Origin: Berghia stephanieae
Lineage: Eukaryota > Mollusca > Gastropoda > Nudibranchia > Aeolidiidae
Length of the DNA: 64,000 bases
Assembly: GCA_034508935.3 (NCBI GenBank)
Contig: CM067442.1
Coordinates: forward strand, 84,255,448-84,319,447
Direction: 5' to 3'
In this document: one piece after another, positions 51,001 to 62,350 of the stretch
Layout: every line of letters begins with the position of its first letter
Numbering within the stretch: the stretch's first letter is position 1
The notes under the pieces: model-generated
Told to the model about the DNA's origin: nothing
The model's database searches: none
Seen by the model: the letters and a program-made list of their open reading frames with translations, nothing else
Position numbers and translations under genes: made by a program

Positions 51001-54000
51001 CGGCATAATTACCATAGTCTATCTACACCCCTCTTTTCTATTTACTTACCTATTATGAAAATAATGTAGTTCTTTAGTGCTATTAAGCCCATGGAGGTGG
51101 ATTTTATCCAGGTTTCTATAGCATGAAACGGATAATTGGCAATTTATTGCTACCCTTTAGATAGGATGGTATTCTATTGCAAAGTACTTTCCACTAAATC
51201 TTACAGGCCCAGCTATCCAATCACTGTTGGGTGGAAAGGGGTGCCAGGAAAAAATCTCGATTACACCCGGGATCAATCTCGGTCCCTTAGCAAGTGAAGC
51301 GAGAGTGCTCTACCAACTGAACTATTTGGACCCTCTACCTATTAACTATTTTGAAATAGACAATAAAAGAAAGATTAAATAATAAGGGCCATTAAGAGGG
51401 TAACTTTTGTAAGTAGTAATATAATGAGGCGCCATGTAAGAACACAAATGTCTTTTAGATTTGTTGTCATACCAGAATACACCTGGAGAGGTTTTTTTTC
51501 AGCCTTGTAGGACGAGTTAATAAAAATAGAAATTATTATTATTATTATTATTTTTTTTTTTTTGATCAAAGCTTCCTTATTACTATCTTTATTATTTATT
51601 TTTTGATTAGAAAAAAAATATGGTTTTCACACCTTTTGTCCAGTTCAAGCAGCTTTCTCAATGCTGCAGTCTCATTACTGACTTTTCATTGGTCATTTCA
51701 AGTTTTAAGTAAAGAAAAACATTTTAAATACAGTATCTGCCGACGTGTACATATATGCAAGTCTGACATCCGAACGCAATTATGGGCCTTGTTTAACATT
51801 GTTGTTAAGGACAATATTTTGTGTCATTTTTTTAGTTTTCCATTTCAACAATGAGCTCATAATAAATTTGCAATCAGACCTGCAAATAAGTTGATATTGG
51901 CATCTGCTGTTTTAAAAAACACAAAAAAACAAAACAAACCAAAACAAAACAAGCAAAAAAGAAAGAAAAACAATATATTAAAGCAGCGTTTTAGCATATT
52001 TCTGTTTTGTTTAAGTTGTAAGTATTGGAATAAAGGGGTGTTCATGTGTATTGATTCATTGTATTGATTTATTTTTACAGCTTTAAACTCTGGAAGCTCC
52101 CTTTGCTTTAAAACATTGATTAAGAAGGATGCTGATGTGAATAGTAGAATTTACACTGGTTACTCGGCTTTGCATCTTGCTGCTGAAAAAGGACTTGTTA
52201 GTCATGTGAATCTTTTGCTACAGGTGTGTATCATCATTTGTGTGACCACTCCTTCTCAGTTCTAATATATGGTACTATGTCAGGAGGAGGCATTTAACGT
52301 GTCATCTATCCCCCTATATCTATTTTCCAGCATGCTTATTGTCCTTGTCTTCGAATGAAATTACTTGGTTTTGTCCTGACCCTGGCCGGATACCCTAGTT
52401 CGGAGGGAAACAGTCAAATGTACAGTTATAGTTTTGGGAGATGATATTTTTTCCCCCATCTCTCTGTTGTTCACTATTAAATGTTTTTGCTTTAGATATA
52501 TAATGGTTTGTAAAAATTTGAGTGTATTTATCTTAATGGGATCCTGTGCTTGTGCCTGGATGAAACCTTTAGGTGATCTCAAACTTAGTGCACTGATAGT
52601 GTGCTCTTGGAATCTACATAGTTTCCTATTTGAAACAATTCCCCTTTGTCTTACTTATTCTCATGTGCTTTCAATTCCAAATCTACACTTTTTTTGACTA
52701 TCCCATTTTCTTCCTTTTTACTGGTGCTGAAATAACCTGAATGTGTCGTAATCGCAGTAATACCCTTAAAAACATAAAAAATTTAACTGGAGGGTGACAA
52801 GGGAAAATTACACATAATAACTAATATCATAGGGGCTAACTGCCCTGATAGAAATCATGACTGTCCCGATTTGGCAATCTGGGAAAAGGAAAAAAAATAG
52901 AATAGGAAAAAAAAAAAAATAAGAGAGGAGACAAATAGATAGCAATGACTATGAAAAATGTTTTTTTCTCTTTTTGAGGAAAATTTTTGTCTAAAATCCA
53001 AGCCCTATCTCCACTGAGTAAAATTTGAATTTTGAAAATCCATTCATAAATAAACAAGTTATACAGTTTTAAAGGTGTCATTTATTTGGATGACCCGCAA
53101 AGAGGAAAAAAACGCGAAAATATGGGACGCTTTTTCGGCATTTTTTTTTCGACCTTTCGTTGTATCTTACGTAATAAGTGGATTAAAAGATTGAAACTTG
53201 AAGAGCAAATTAGGATGGTGTTTTGTAAAATACGGGAAAAGTACTCGTCATATTCATATGAAATTTTACAACCAAAAAGAAGAAATGTTCATGTATTACC
53301 TTGTCAGCGACAAAACCTCCACGCCCGGTAGTTTTAGAAATATTTTACTCCAAAGAGTAAAAATCTGTTTTTAACGGTCTTCTGGTAATCGCACAAGTTT
53401 TGTCGCTTGACATAATCTAAAATGACCTTTTTTCTAACTGTGTGCCAACTTTCAGTCATATTCATCGATAAACAGCGTCGTAATTAATTTTTTAAAATAG
53501 CATATACGAAACGGCTTTGTCCCATATTTTGACGCGAATTCGGGCAATTCGTGAGCGAAAAAGAGGCCCAAAGATTTGTGCGGGATAGTCATTGCTAAAA
53601 TAGAGAATATTCAAGCTAAGCTTTGATAATGTTAAGCAATCTAAATCTAGATTATATTTTAACGTCCCAACATACTGCCATTTTGGGCATATAAGTTGTC
53701 TGTTTAACTCTTGAAAGTGTACTATGTATGTAATTTAAATTTCCTTAATTTTGCAGTTGGATATACTAAATCATTTCTTTTCACTTAAAAGATATTGATT
53801 TAAATAAAATTTTATAATTACAAATTTAGTTTAAGCTGTGAGTAACATGTTACAAAATGGTTAATAATTAGATTATTTTTCATTGAATATTTTCCAATAA
53901 AACACTGGGTGAATGTGGCGTAAGTAAGTTGATATGACTGTTACAAAAATATATTTTAATCTAAATTTACCAATACAATATTTTCTACTGGATACCTTCC

Positions 54001-57000
54001 TCCTTTACCCTCCCTTATTTCTTTTATGATATGTCACACCCCTTCTCCATTTTAACCAACTTGTTATGATATAATATGTATCTTTAAATTGAAAAATACA
54101 AACAGAGGCAAAGGAGTTGATACTGATTAACCTGGACGGGATGTTGTAACATATATTAAGCTAGTTAGTATTTATCTGACTAAATTATTAAAAATATGAA
54201 TTTTAAAAACTATCAATAGTAATTTTCAGGCTCTAGATTATGTATGTTTCTTTGGTGAATCTACCTGAATATTCATTTTTCATTTTTTTTCTATCCCCAG
54301 CATGGTGCTGACTTAGATGTATATGCTGACCACAACTTGTCTCCTCTTTTTCTTGCTGCTCATAAGGGCAACATTGACTGTGTTAAAGTCCTGGTAAAAT
54401 TTGCTAAAGACAGGGGTATGTGATGCAAACATGATCGCATTTATTTAACAGCTATCACAGCGCAGTTCAATATATTTTTCTTTAATGTGTTAAATACTTA
54501 CTGTGATAATAATATTTAAAAAGGTTTTGTCTTGTTGATGCAGTTAAGGTTTTTTTTTCAATATTCCTTTTCACCAGCAGTGTTTAAATTTAAGTGGCTG
54601 CACCTGTTAGTGATTTGACAGCAAGAACGTTTCATCCTATCTAAAGGATCGCAAACGAATGAAAATAACACCGTTCTTTTAAAAAAGTGTTAATTGTTAA
54701 TAAATTGAACATTTCAGGGTTTTCATTTTATAAATATACTGTTTTCTTGGAATGTTTTAATTTATGTCAAACCGAGTTTATGATAAAAGATCAATCTTAT
54801 TTTATTGGTGTAAAAATATTGACATCGGAAACCTTGAAAATTGGACTTCATTCTTAATTTCAATTGTTTTATTTACAGGCCAATTGCACATTATAAATGC
54901 AGCAGCATCTGACAACGCAACACCATTATTGATAGCTGCACAAGAGGGCTATGCTTCAATTGTAGCCTATCTCTTACATTATGGAGCAGATGCAAACATT
55001 GCGCTGACAGATGAAAACTTTGTACCATTGCATTTTGCTGTTTGTAATGGGCATACAAGGTAAATAAAGCTAAATCATCATTTCCTAATTCTTAAATTGT
55101 GAGCAAATAAGTTTTAATAAGAAAATTCAGAGTTGTAGTGAGATCTTGCCTGAGAAAAGTGGGGGTTGAATTTAGGTCAGCAAGATTATAGTCACAGTGC
55201 AATGCCTCAACCACTTGACCACCTCGCCTACCATTATTTATTAAATTAGAAAATACAGAAGTTAAGTCAGACATTATTTTCATGATTAATTACTTAAGGC
55301 ACTAGTCTGTTAAGCCCTGTGAAAAAAAAAGGAACTAATAAAATGTGTTTTAACCTTATTATCAAGTGGTTCCACCTTACTTTGATGTACTGGTCATAAA
55401 TAATATGTGTGGTTTTCTAAGAAAAGATGTTGACAAAAGAATTGGGAAAATGGTCAGATCCTCAATTTTCAGATTTAGTGTTCTTAATATACGGACCTTC
55501 TCGCTATAAATTTATGAGATTTAATCAGATTCTATAATCAATCAAATGTTGTCAACATGAACCTATGCCACTTCAAAAGTGATTTTCTCAGTTTTCTTTT
55601 TTATCTTTTTGGAATATTGTTGTGCTTTTCTGTTTTATGTTTTGTGAAATTGGTGTATATAAATGTTTGTAACCTTAGCCCTATCAAAGATAAAACGACA
55701 TTTAAACTGTATTTTACTTAAGAGAAATGATTTTAACCAAATTTGTTATGAGTTCTAAACTTTATTTAAATTAGTTACTTTTAATTTTAATACTTTTTTT
55801 TATCAATATTTGAAGATGGCAACCCAGTACCCGCAAACTGAAAAATAATTCCACATTTTTGCCTGTGACATGGAATTTCAATTTGCTTTTCTCATCTGTG
55901 CTTTTTCCAGGCAGGCACACAAATAACTACTCTCTCTCTCAAAAATAAATGACCACTTCCTATAGTTTTGATTACACATTCCCTTCACAATCAAATATAC
56001 TTACTAGTATATTCTTATTTTGGGGGGAATCTAATCACAACTTAAATTTTTTAAAAATCGCATCTTCTTTTTTGGGGGTACATGTTTTCACAATTTCTAC
56101 ATTTTTAAACTTCCAGTTGTCTCTAAAATGTTTAAGATATTTAGAATATGATTTTTAATATTTTACGAAGTGAATGCCAATGTGAATTCCAAACTTATTG
56201 GATTATTTACGATGCCTTGGTTGATGGGAAAACCAGAGAAATTATGCTCTTGGGCACATAGATCCAGGATTATCATTTTCTAAAATGGCAAGATGTGTGT
56301 TATTGTGTAGGGACGAGTTATTCGAAAACTGGCAATGTTATCAACAAAGAGGATTGAAAACTGATTACCACACTCAGGCATACCAGGAGTTACTTCTTTT
56401 AATATTATTATTATTATTATTATTTTTGTTGTTATTATTATCATTATTTTTGTTGTTGTTATTATTTATATTATCATTATTAATGTTACTTGACTTTGAT
56501 AGAAAATAGTCCTATGTACTATTTAGCAATCAATTTCATATATTTTGTATTCCTTGATTATTTGCAGTTCTTCATTGTTATGGATAATCTTTCATGTGTT
56601 AGATGCATACCATAGATATGACCGATACCTTTGTCTTTTTTTTTCTTTCATCCCCAGGTGTGTCGAGTTATTACTTCCCCATACAGATCTTACCGTTTTC
56701 CAAAGTCAAAATTTCCACTCCATGCACCCTCAAGTTCAAGCCTTAAGGCACACAGATACCAGCATCTTGAAATTATTACACAGACATTTTGACTTCTCCA
56801 GAGTATGCCCCTTACCATCATCTCTCCTTCTCGAGCTTGGTCACCTTGCAAATACATTAGTGCCTGCAAGGAAAGGCTCCATATTGTGTTTAATAGACTC
56901 CGACTGGTCCTCAAACGGTGCAAAGTTTCTCTTACAGCAAGGCTTATCCTTAGACATTTCAGATGAGGATGAATTGCCCCCTCTTTTAGTTGCCTTATGG

Positions 57001-59252
57001 TCCAACAATGTTCCCTTATTTCAACTCCTTCTAAGATGCGGTGCTTCTCCCAATATTTACCACAAAAATGTTACTGGCAATGTTGCTATGCTCTTAGCAT
57101 TCCAAAAAGATTTGGAACGAGATTTGACTGCAATGATTGTGCGAAATTCTCGACAACCAAATTTTCAAGTGTTCTACATCTGGCAGTTGTTTCTTGGCGG
57201 AGCAGAGGCCCACTCTCTTTTTGACATTTCTGACCCAATGAATGGAGATTCTGCAAACAGTCCAGCCATAACAAACTTGTTTGGACTTATGTTTCATATG
57301 TTTCACAGAAAGGAAAACTTAGTTCCTGTCTTAGCCCTGCTTATGTGTATCAGTGACCATGCTACCTTGCCACGACACATTCTCACTCATTTTGAACCCA
57401 GTCAAAGAAAAGTACTGCAAAATATCTCAGGTAAGAATTTATGCTTATAATGTACTCGAAAATAAGGGTTGAAAATAGATAACCCTTCCTCTTTCAGTAA
57501 TAGTGTGTGTGTGTGTTTGTGCATCTAGTTATTCTTGTCAAGTTTGTGTGGCTATATGGTCTTGTGACATTACAATCGCTGGTCATGGGTTCGAGTCTCG
57601 CTCGGCATGTAGTTGAGTCCTTGGAATAGGCTATTTATTCACATTCTGTCACCATACTCAGGTGTAAAATGAGTACCTGACTATCAACAGCGTTGTCCTG
57701 TCTGGAAAAAAATGAGACCCCTAAGTGTTTTGCTGTTGGGTCAGGGACCCTTTGTAAAGTGCTTTGTGCTCGTTCTGGTTATTACACAATATAAAAATTC
57801 AAGTTGAAATCATCTCTATGTTATGTACTGTTTCAATTTATTTTGGTTTAAAATATATAATGGTTTGTAAACATTTGAGTGTAATCCTCTTAATTGGGAC
57901 CTTGCTCGTGTCTTGATGAGATTTTTAGGTGATCTCAAACTAAGTAAACTGATAGTGCACTCTTGGATTCTACACCTGTTCCCAATTTAACCCTTCCCCT
58001 TTGTCTTACTTTCTCTTGTCAGCTTTCAATTGTAAATCTATAACCGTTTTGACTCCCCATTTTCTCCCTTTTTACTGGCACTGAAATGAAATGAAATGCT
58101 GTAAAACCCTTAAACCATAAAAACAAAACATGTTCAATGTGATCCACCATTCCAAATGGTTTTATTTCAGTGTGAGACAGATGCAAAATAATTGTAAGAA
58201 ATATTCTTCAATTTAAAACATGAAAGTGACAGACTTTATATTTTCCATAAGCTTTTGTCTATCAAAGAAAAATGTTCCTTTTCCAAATATCACAGTGGAA
58301 TTAATCTAATGCAATTAATCTAATGCTGACAAAGGCGGAGAAAATGGTTAAAGTGATGATAATGTGGTATTTTATCATCGTGGTGATATCAAGGTCATTA
58401 AATTTGTCCCAACCAAATTTCATATTTTTAACAAGAGTTTAAATTGCATCATCCAAGATGAAACCAGTTAGAGGTGATGGCGGTCACAACTTTGAAGTTA
58501 TTATAATGATTGGAATGTATTCAATTAAAATGGTGTCCAAATATTTTCCATGCAAGTTTTTACAGCTGATTTGGTTTTTCGTTTTTTTTGTTGACATAAA
58601 TTGCTATCTTAAAGAAAAAAAAATAAAAAAAATTCAAAAATATATATTATCTCAAGCTCACTGAAAAGGATGGAACATTATATTTGTTCCAAAGGTTTGG
58701 AAATTGGACTGAATAGATATGCATTTTGATCTATGTATTCAATTGTATATAGAGTAATGATTGATATTTGTTAGCATTTTTGTATTTTATAATAAAAACA
58801 TTTATGTGCATTTTGATTGATAAATATTTTCTAAGTAGACACAAATAACAATGGGTGCTGTTTTTAAAAATTGTTTTTGAGTTTGAGACAAAATATAATT
58901 GTCTATCTTGATCGATGAATTTCTCCACCAGTATGCAATTATAAAGATGATGTGTGTTTTGATCAATGTATGTTTTCAAATGCGATAGTGACAGATATTT
59001 ACTGTGTTTTTTTTGCTTTGTTTTTTTTTAATTTCAGAAAAGACAAACTCTTTGGCACACAGATGTCGTCGTGTTGTTGTCTTGGAGTTAGGGAAAGAAA
59101 ATAGGTACTGTCGTTCAGCAATGGAACAATTGAAGATACCCTCTGTGCTACAGGACTATCTGATGTTTTCAGAACTGGAACCACCATTGCAAGATATGAT
59201 TTTAAAATTCATTACAGTTAACCCTGATGATGAAGGAATTGAAAGTGCATAA
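47893..59252 (+). CDS. ASB3: Ankyrin repeat and SOCS box protein, ASB3-like (8 coding exons)
   Basis: ASB proteins are substrate receptors of Cullin-5/Elongin B-C ubiquitin ligases: ankyrin repeats bind the target and the SOCS box binds Elongin B/C and Cul5. Coding exons: 47893-48022, 49033-49131, 49882-50034, 52081-52223, 54301-54415, 54879-55059, 56658-57430, 59038-59252; GT-AG and phases consistent; 603 codons including stop. Ankyrin repeats are evident at about residues 25-280 ([120 protein letters not shown]) and again near 370-430. Residues 535-580 form the SOCS box: BC-box [14 protein letters not shown] and Cul5-box-like IPSVLQDYL. Opening [10 protein letters not shown] and [17 protein letters not shown] resemble vertebrate ASB3 (518 aa). 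This protein is longer, chiefly through exon 7. Orthology to ASB3 rather than another ASB is probable, not proven. Confidence 0.88.
48023..49032 (+). other. ASB3: ASB intron 1
   Basis: Holds a minus-strand tRNA-derived SINE (48140-48412) and a poly-C run at 48539-48554. Nothing else recognised. Confidence 0.7.
48140..48412 (-). repeat. tRNA-derived SINE, family C, copy 1
   Basis: On the minus strand the head reads 'ggggtcccaatagctcagat' then 'ggtggagcactcgcttcac', a clear tRNA-like A box. The B box is degenerate. Body matches 51060-51334, for example 'gattggatagc' and 'gaaagtacttt'. Confidence 0.8.
49033..49131 (+). CDS. ASB3: ASB gene exon 2
   Basis: Residues 44-77, [20 protein letters not shown] then [12 protein letters not shown]. 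One ankyrin repeat. Acceptor 'tttctctcag', donor 'gtgagt'. Confidence 0.9.
49132..49881 (+). other. ASB3: ASB intron 2
   Basis: Contains short (AAT)n/(GAT)n tracts at 49360-49435 and a 'ccctcaatgga-agagagctct' motif repeated at 49456 and 49591. Nothing else recognised. Confidence 0.7.
49882..50034 (+). CDS. ASB3: ASB gene exon 3
   Basis: Residues 77-128, [20 protein letters not shown] then [19 protein letters not shown]. Acceptor 'ccttactag', donor 'gtatgt'. Confidence 0.88.
51060..51334 (-). repeat. tRNA-derived SINE, family C, copy 2
   Basis: Minus-strand head 'agggtccaaatagttcagtt' then 'ggtagagcactctcgcttc', with B-box-like 'gaccgagattgatccc'. Same family and orientation as 48140-48412. 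Confidence 0.82.
51735..51910. repeat. Family E foldback element, copy 4
   Basis: Ends 'tatgcaagtctgacatccg' and the inverse of 'caatcagacctgcaaataag'. Core 'ttatgggccttgtttaacat' faces 'caacaatgagctcataataa'. The clearest copy of the family. Confidence 0.68.
52081..52223 (+). CDS. ASB3: ASB gene exon 4
   Basis: Residues 128-175, [20 protein letters not shown] then [18 protein letters not shown]. Acceptor 'tttttacag', donor 'gtgtgt'. Confidence 0.9.
52243..52775 (+). repeat. Family A repeat, plus-strand copy
   Basis: Includes 'ggaaacagtcaaatgtaca', 'tgtgcttgtgcctggatga', 'tcccattttcttccttttta' and the end 'acccttaaaaac'. Confidence 0.78.
53085..53605. repeat. Candidate foldback element
   Basis: Outer inverted blocks: 'cgcgaaaatatgggac' (53113-53128) against 'gtcccatattttgacgcg' (about 53519-53536). 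Inner inverted blocks: 'tgtcagcgacaaaac' (about 53302-53316) against 'gttttgtcgcttgaca' (about 53398-53413). The arms between are diverged. CpG content is higher than in the surrounding intron, suggesting foreign origin. Confidence 0.45.
54301..54415 (+). CDS. ASB3: ASB gene exon 5
   Basis: Residues 176-214, [20 protein letters not shown] then [18 protein letters not shown]. Acceptor 'tatccccag', donor 'gtatgt'. Confidence 0.9.
54416..54878 (+). other. ASB3: ASB intron 5
   Basis: No recognised feature, apart from 'atcctatctaaagg' near 54638 that resembles the body of SINE family C. Confidence 0.6.
54879..55059 (+). CDS. ASB3: ASB gene exon 6
   Basis: Residues 214-274, [40 protein letters not shown] and [19 protein letters not shown]. 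Acceptor 'tttacag', donor 'gtaaat'. Confidence 0.92.
55060..56657 (+). other. ASB3: ASB intron 6
   Basis: Contains a minus-strand tRNA-like SINE (55120-55232) and an (ATT)n-rich patch (56398-56485). Nothing else recognised. Confidence 0.65.
55120..55232 (-). repeat. tRNA-derived SINE head, another family
   Basis: The minus strand reads 'ggtaggcgaggtggtcaagt' then 'ggttgaggcattgca', a Leu/Ser-type tRNA-like A box, with 'cctaaattcaaccccca' as a weak B box. Confidence 0.6.
56658..57430 (+). CDS. ASB3: ASB gene exon 7 (large, 773 nt)
   Basis: Residues 274-532. Begins [11 protein letters not shown], then a region without clear repeats, then ankyrin-like [20 protein letters not shown] and [12 protein letters not shown], and ends [10 protein letters not shown]. 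Unlike the other exons, which hold about one repeat each, it is a single long exon. Donor 'gtaaga'. Confidence 0.9.
57525..57803 (+). repeat. tRNA-derived SINE, family D, copy 2
   Basis: B box 'gggttcgagtctcgctcgg' near 57588. The body 'gtagttgagtccttgg' and 'caacagcgttgtcctg' matches 17395-17580. The tail 'gtaaagtgctttgtgctcg' and 'acaatataaaaattcaagtt' resembles tails shared by many invertebrate SINEs and CR1/L2 LINEs. Confidence 0.8.
57838..58118 (+). repeat. Family A repeat, 5'-truncated plus copy
   Basis: Starts at 'tttaaaatatataatggttt' and shares 'gtgatctcaaactaag', 'cttcccctttgtcttacttt' and 'cccttaaaccataaaaac' with the longer copies. Confidence 0.75.
59038..59252 (+). CDS. ASB3: ASB gene exon 8 (SOCS box, stop)
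   Basis: Residues 532-602. The SOCS box contains [20 protein letters not shown] and [17 protein letters not shown] at 59250-59252. Acceptor 'aatttcag'. Confidence 0.92.
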
Positions 59253-59353
59253 ACACTAAAATAGGCATGGTGTGTTGGTGGCATTCTCACTGACATTTTC
59301 TCTTGTTCATCCCCAATGGAAATGAATTATACTTAACATATATGTTATGTTAA

Positions 59354-59359
59354 AATAAA
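59354..59359 (+). terminator. Poly(A) signal of the ASB gene
   Basis: AATAAA 102 nt after the stop codon, the first one on the plus strand. Good position for the 3' end of the transcript. Confidence 0.55.
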
Positions 59360-59439
59360 TTGAAATTTGGGTATAGGTTATATCTGGTAAAGTATAAAGT
59401 CCTGCAGAGCATACTTTGTGCATGTAACAATTACTTTTT

Positions 59440-59694
59440 TAAAAAGGTATTTCTCCAAGAGGCTGAGTGGGGTTCCCAACCTCCTGTTGTGGGCAGGGAG
59501 GTCGCTTACTGTTTCTTCCATCTGCGATATCTGTTTTCCAATTGCTGTTTGTCTTTGTCTTGGAATGAGGTAACTTGGTTTTGTTCTTTCCTTTTGCTGG
59601 AGTCCTTGGCTGAGGGGAAACAGTCAAATGTGTGTAGTTTCAGAGATATTTTTTTGGTCTTGTAAATCATCTGTCTTATGCACTGTATTATTTG

Positions 59695-59769
<75 letters not shown>

Positions 59770-60070
59770 ATTATAATATAAATAAAAAAATATTTGAGCG
59801 TGTTCCTCTTAGTGGGTACCTGTGCTTGTGTTTTAGGAGGAGACTTTTAGGTGATCTCAGACTAAGTACACCAATAAATGTGCTCTTGGAATTTACACCT
59901 GTTCCTATTTAAACCACTCCCCTTTGTCTTACTTTCTCTTGTGAGCTTTCAATTGTAAATCTATAATTTTTTTTTCACTATCCCATTTTCTTCCTTTTTA
60001 CTGTTGCTGAAATGGCCCATCTTTGTCGCAAGTTCATAAAACCCTTAAAAACAAAGCGCCGTAAAACCCT
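59440..60070 (+). repeat. Family A repeat, long plus copy split by (TA)n
   Basis: Starts near 'cctcctgttgtgggcaggga' and ends 'aaaacccttaaaaacaaag'. A (TA)n expansion (59697-59758) lies at the position where other copies have a short AT-rich segment. Confidence 0.78.
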
Positions 60071-60954
60071 TGAAGACAAACAAAACAATCACCAATGGGA
60101 AATTTGTTTCAAAGATTATAGTTTTATCTTAATGTATGATTCTTTGAATAGAAAGTTTTATTCGAAATGGTTAATTGATATATCAGCAGAAACACAATAC
60201 ACCATTAATTGAAAAGTTTGATTTCTTCATCTTTTTCTCCGTATTCTTCTCATCGTTGCCATTCTCCTGTAGCTCTCCTCAAGGAAATATCAACACAAAG
60301 CATAGGCTAAGGTATATCAATTTTTCATTTTACCATTTTCAAGCGCAGTTTGAATTTAATGTAACTTTACACCTCTTTCATCAAAAGATCAGGAGCAGTC
60401 AAGTCTGACACTCGAGTTTCACTGCTGCTACTACTGTCGTGCTAGAAATAAAGTGTAGTTGTAAACAAAATGTAATGGGAGATGTTATGGGATGGGATTT
60501 ATCCTTTTATTTAACTTATATGATAGAGAGAATATGTCAGACATTTGTTGCTGTTTCTTAATCGCCAGGACATATCTTTTTGAAAGCAATATATGTCAGG
60601 ACCCATTGCTGTTTAAAGAATTTTAACACATTCTCCAAACGATGATTTACAGCAAATGCTTTAAACACTCTAGGAAAAAAAAATCTTTGGACAGAGCCAT
60701 GCAATAAATAAACCAATAAATCAGTGTTTTGAAAATATTTTGCATTTATGGGTGAGGTTAACTATTGTTGGATCCCCTACACCCTCCCTCTTCCATATAT
60801 TTGCTGTTTTCTCCTACTTGTAATTTTCTGTTTTCTCTAGAAATGAGATTGGTTTTGCATTGGCGCTCACAGGAGGGAAAACAGTATGGTGTTTGCATCT
60901 GGGAAATTATCTTTTATTTTTCTTAGAAATAATCTCTTTGTTTTTAGTATAATG

Positions 60955-61108
<154 letters not shown>

Positions 61109-61406
61109 GTTATTATTGTTATAGGCTTCAACAATCGTGATGTCGCTTCCCTCGTAATGACGCATAGTAACTGAGTAACTGGTTCTAAACTATCAGAACA
61201 ATGGCAGATGCCCTTATGAAATACTTCTTCGGCGAGCATAAAAGTATATCCAGAGAAGAAAAACATAAATCTGATCATGTTATGACTTTTATACATTCTG
61301 ATCACATGACATGTGAAAAAGTTCAAGCCAGCATGAAGAATAAAAAGTACCGATTTTCTTTGTTTAGAACCAAGCTGCTGGTTGCTGGGTGGACGTGACA
61401 TCAGAC

Positions 61407-61498
<92 letters not shown>
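61407..61498. repeat. (ATT)n array 2
   Basis: Trinucleotide run of about 90 bp. Confidence 0.97.
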
Positions 61499-61500
<2 letters not shown>

Positions 61501-61685
61501 GCTACTCCAAACTTAGTGATTTTGCCGTCAATGAGAGTTTTTTATTTCTCGAAAACTTTTGATGATATTGCCTTATCATGTTGGTAGTAGTATCACAAGT
61601 TTTAGAATTATGTGTACTTTCTGTAAAAGGTAACATATTTGCTGTATGTACTCGTATGATTTGAAAGATGGGTTTAGAGTAGCTG
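61499..61685. mobile_element. Short TIR element between two (ATT)n arrays
   Basis: 'tagctactccaaac' at 61499-61512 faces 'gtttagagtagct' at about 61672-61684, giving 13-14 bp inverted ends with one mismatch. It sits exactly between (ATT)n arrays 2 and 3, as if inserted into one array. No coding capacity. Confidence 0.55.
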
Positions 61686-61686
61686 A

Positions 61687-61701
61687 TTATTATTATTATT
61701 A

Positions 61702-61792
<91 letters not shown>

Positions 61793-61798
61793 CATTAT
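61687..61798. repeat. (ATT)n array 3
   Basis: Trinucleotide run of about 110 bp. Confidence 0.97.
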
Positions 61799-62350
61799 CA
61801 TATTGTCATTTATTAATTATTACTATTCTCAGTTTAGTCACTTGAAAGATAACTGTTGGGAGCTACGTGCTTTTATCTTTTAGAACTAGCCCTATTTTAA
61901 AACATATTTTGAAAAAAAAAATTACTCAGTTATTTATTGGAGACTTGTACATGTATAAGATGCAACACTTTTAAAGTTGAGGAAACGTGTGTAATTGTTT
62001 GCAAGCAGCATGAATCAATTATTCTGATTTTTATTAGACCGAATCATACAATATTGAATTTGCATAAAAAATGTTATGCATTATATTGAAATTTAAAAAA
62101 AAGAGAGGTATAACGTAATATTATAACAAAAATGCCGATTTGTCAATTTTATATCTATTGTTTTTTAAAAATTTATGTTATTTTGAATACTGTAATCATT
62201 AAATTGGCTCTAAATTTATCGTATTGTCAGTGTGCTACACTTTTGTTGAATTCAGACCTTGACCTAAGAGACTAAGAGTAAACTGACACATGGAGAAAAT
62301 CCTTTTCACAATCTTTATTACAAGATTTGTTTGTTATTAAAGTGACTCAC

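Larger units (their letters stand above)
50035..52080 (+). other. ASB3: ASB intron 3
   Basis: Holds SINE family C copy 2 (51060-51334) and family E foldback copy 4 (51735-51910). The first kilobase shows nothing recognisable. Confidence 0.7.
52224..54300 (+). other. ASB3: ASB intron 4
   Basis: Contains family A (52243-52775) and a candidate foldback element (53085-53605). The rest is AT-rich with nothing recognised. Confidence 0.7.
57431..59037 (+). other. ASB3: ASB intron 7
   Basis: Contains SINE family D (57525-57803) directly followed by a truncated family A copy (57838-58118). The last 900 bases show nothing recognisable. Confidence 0.7.

Noticed and set aside
53086-53331. 81-residue basic frame in ASB intron 4
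   Set aside because: Falls in the left arm of a foldback element; no homology recognised.
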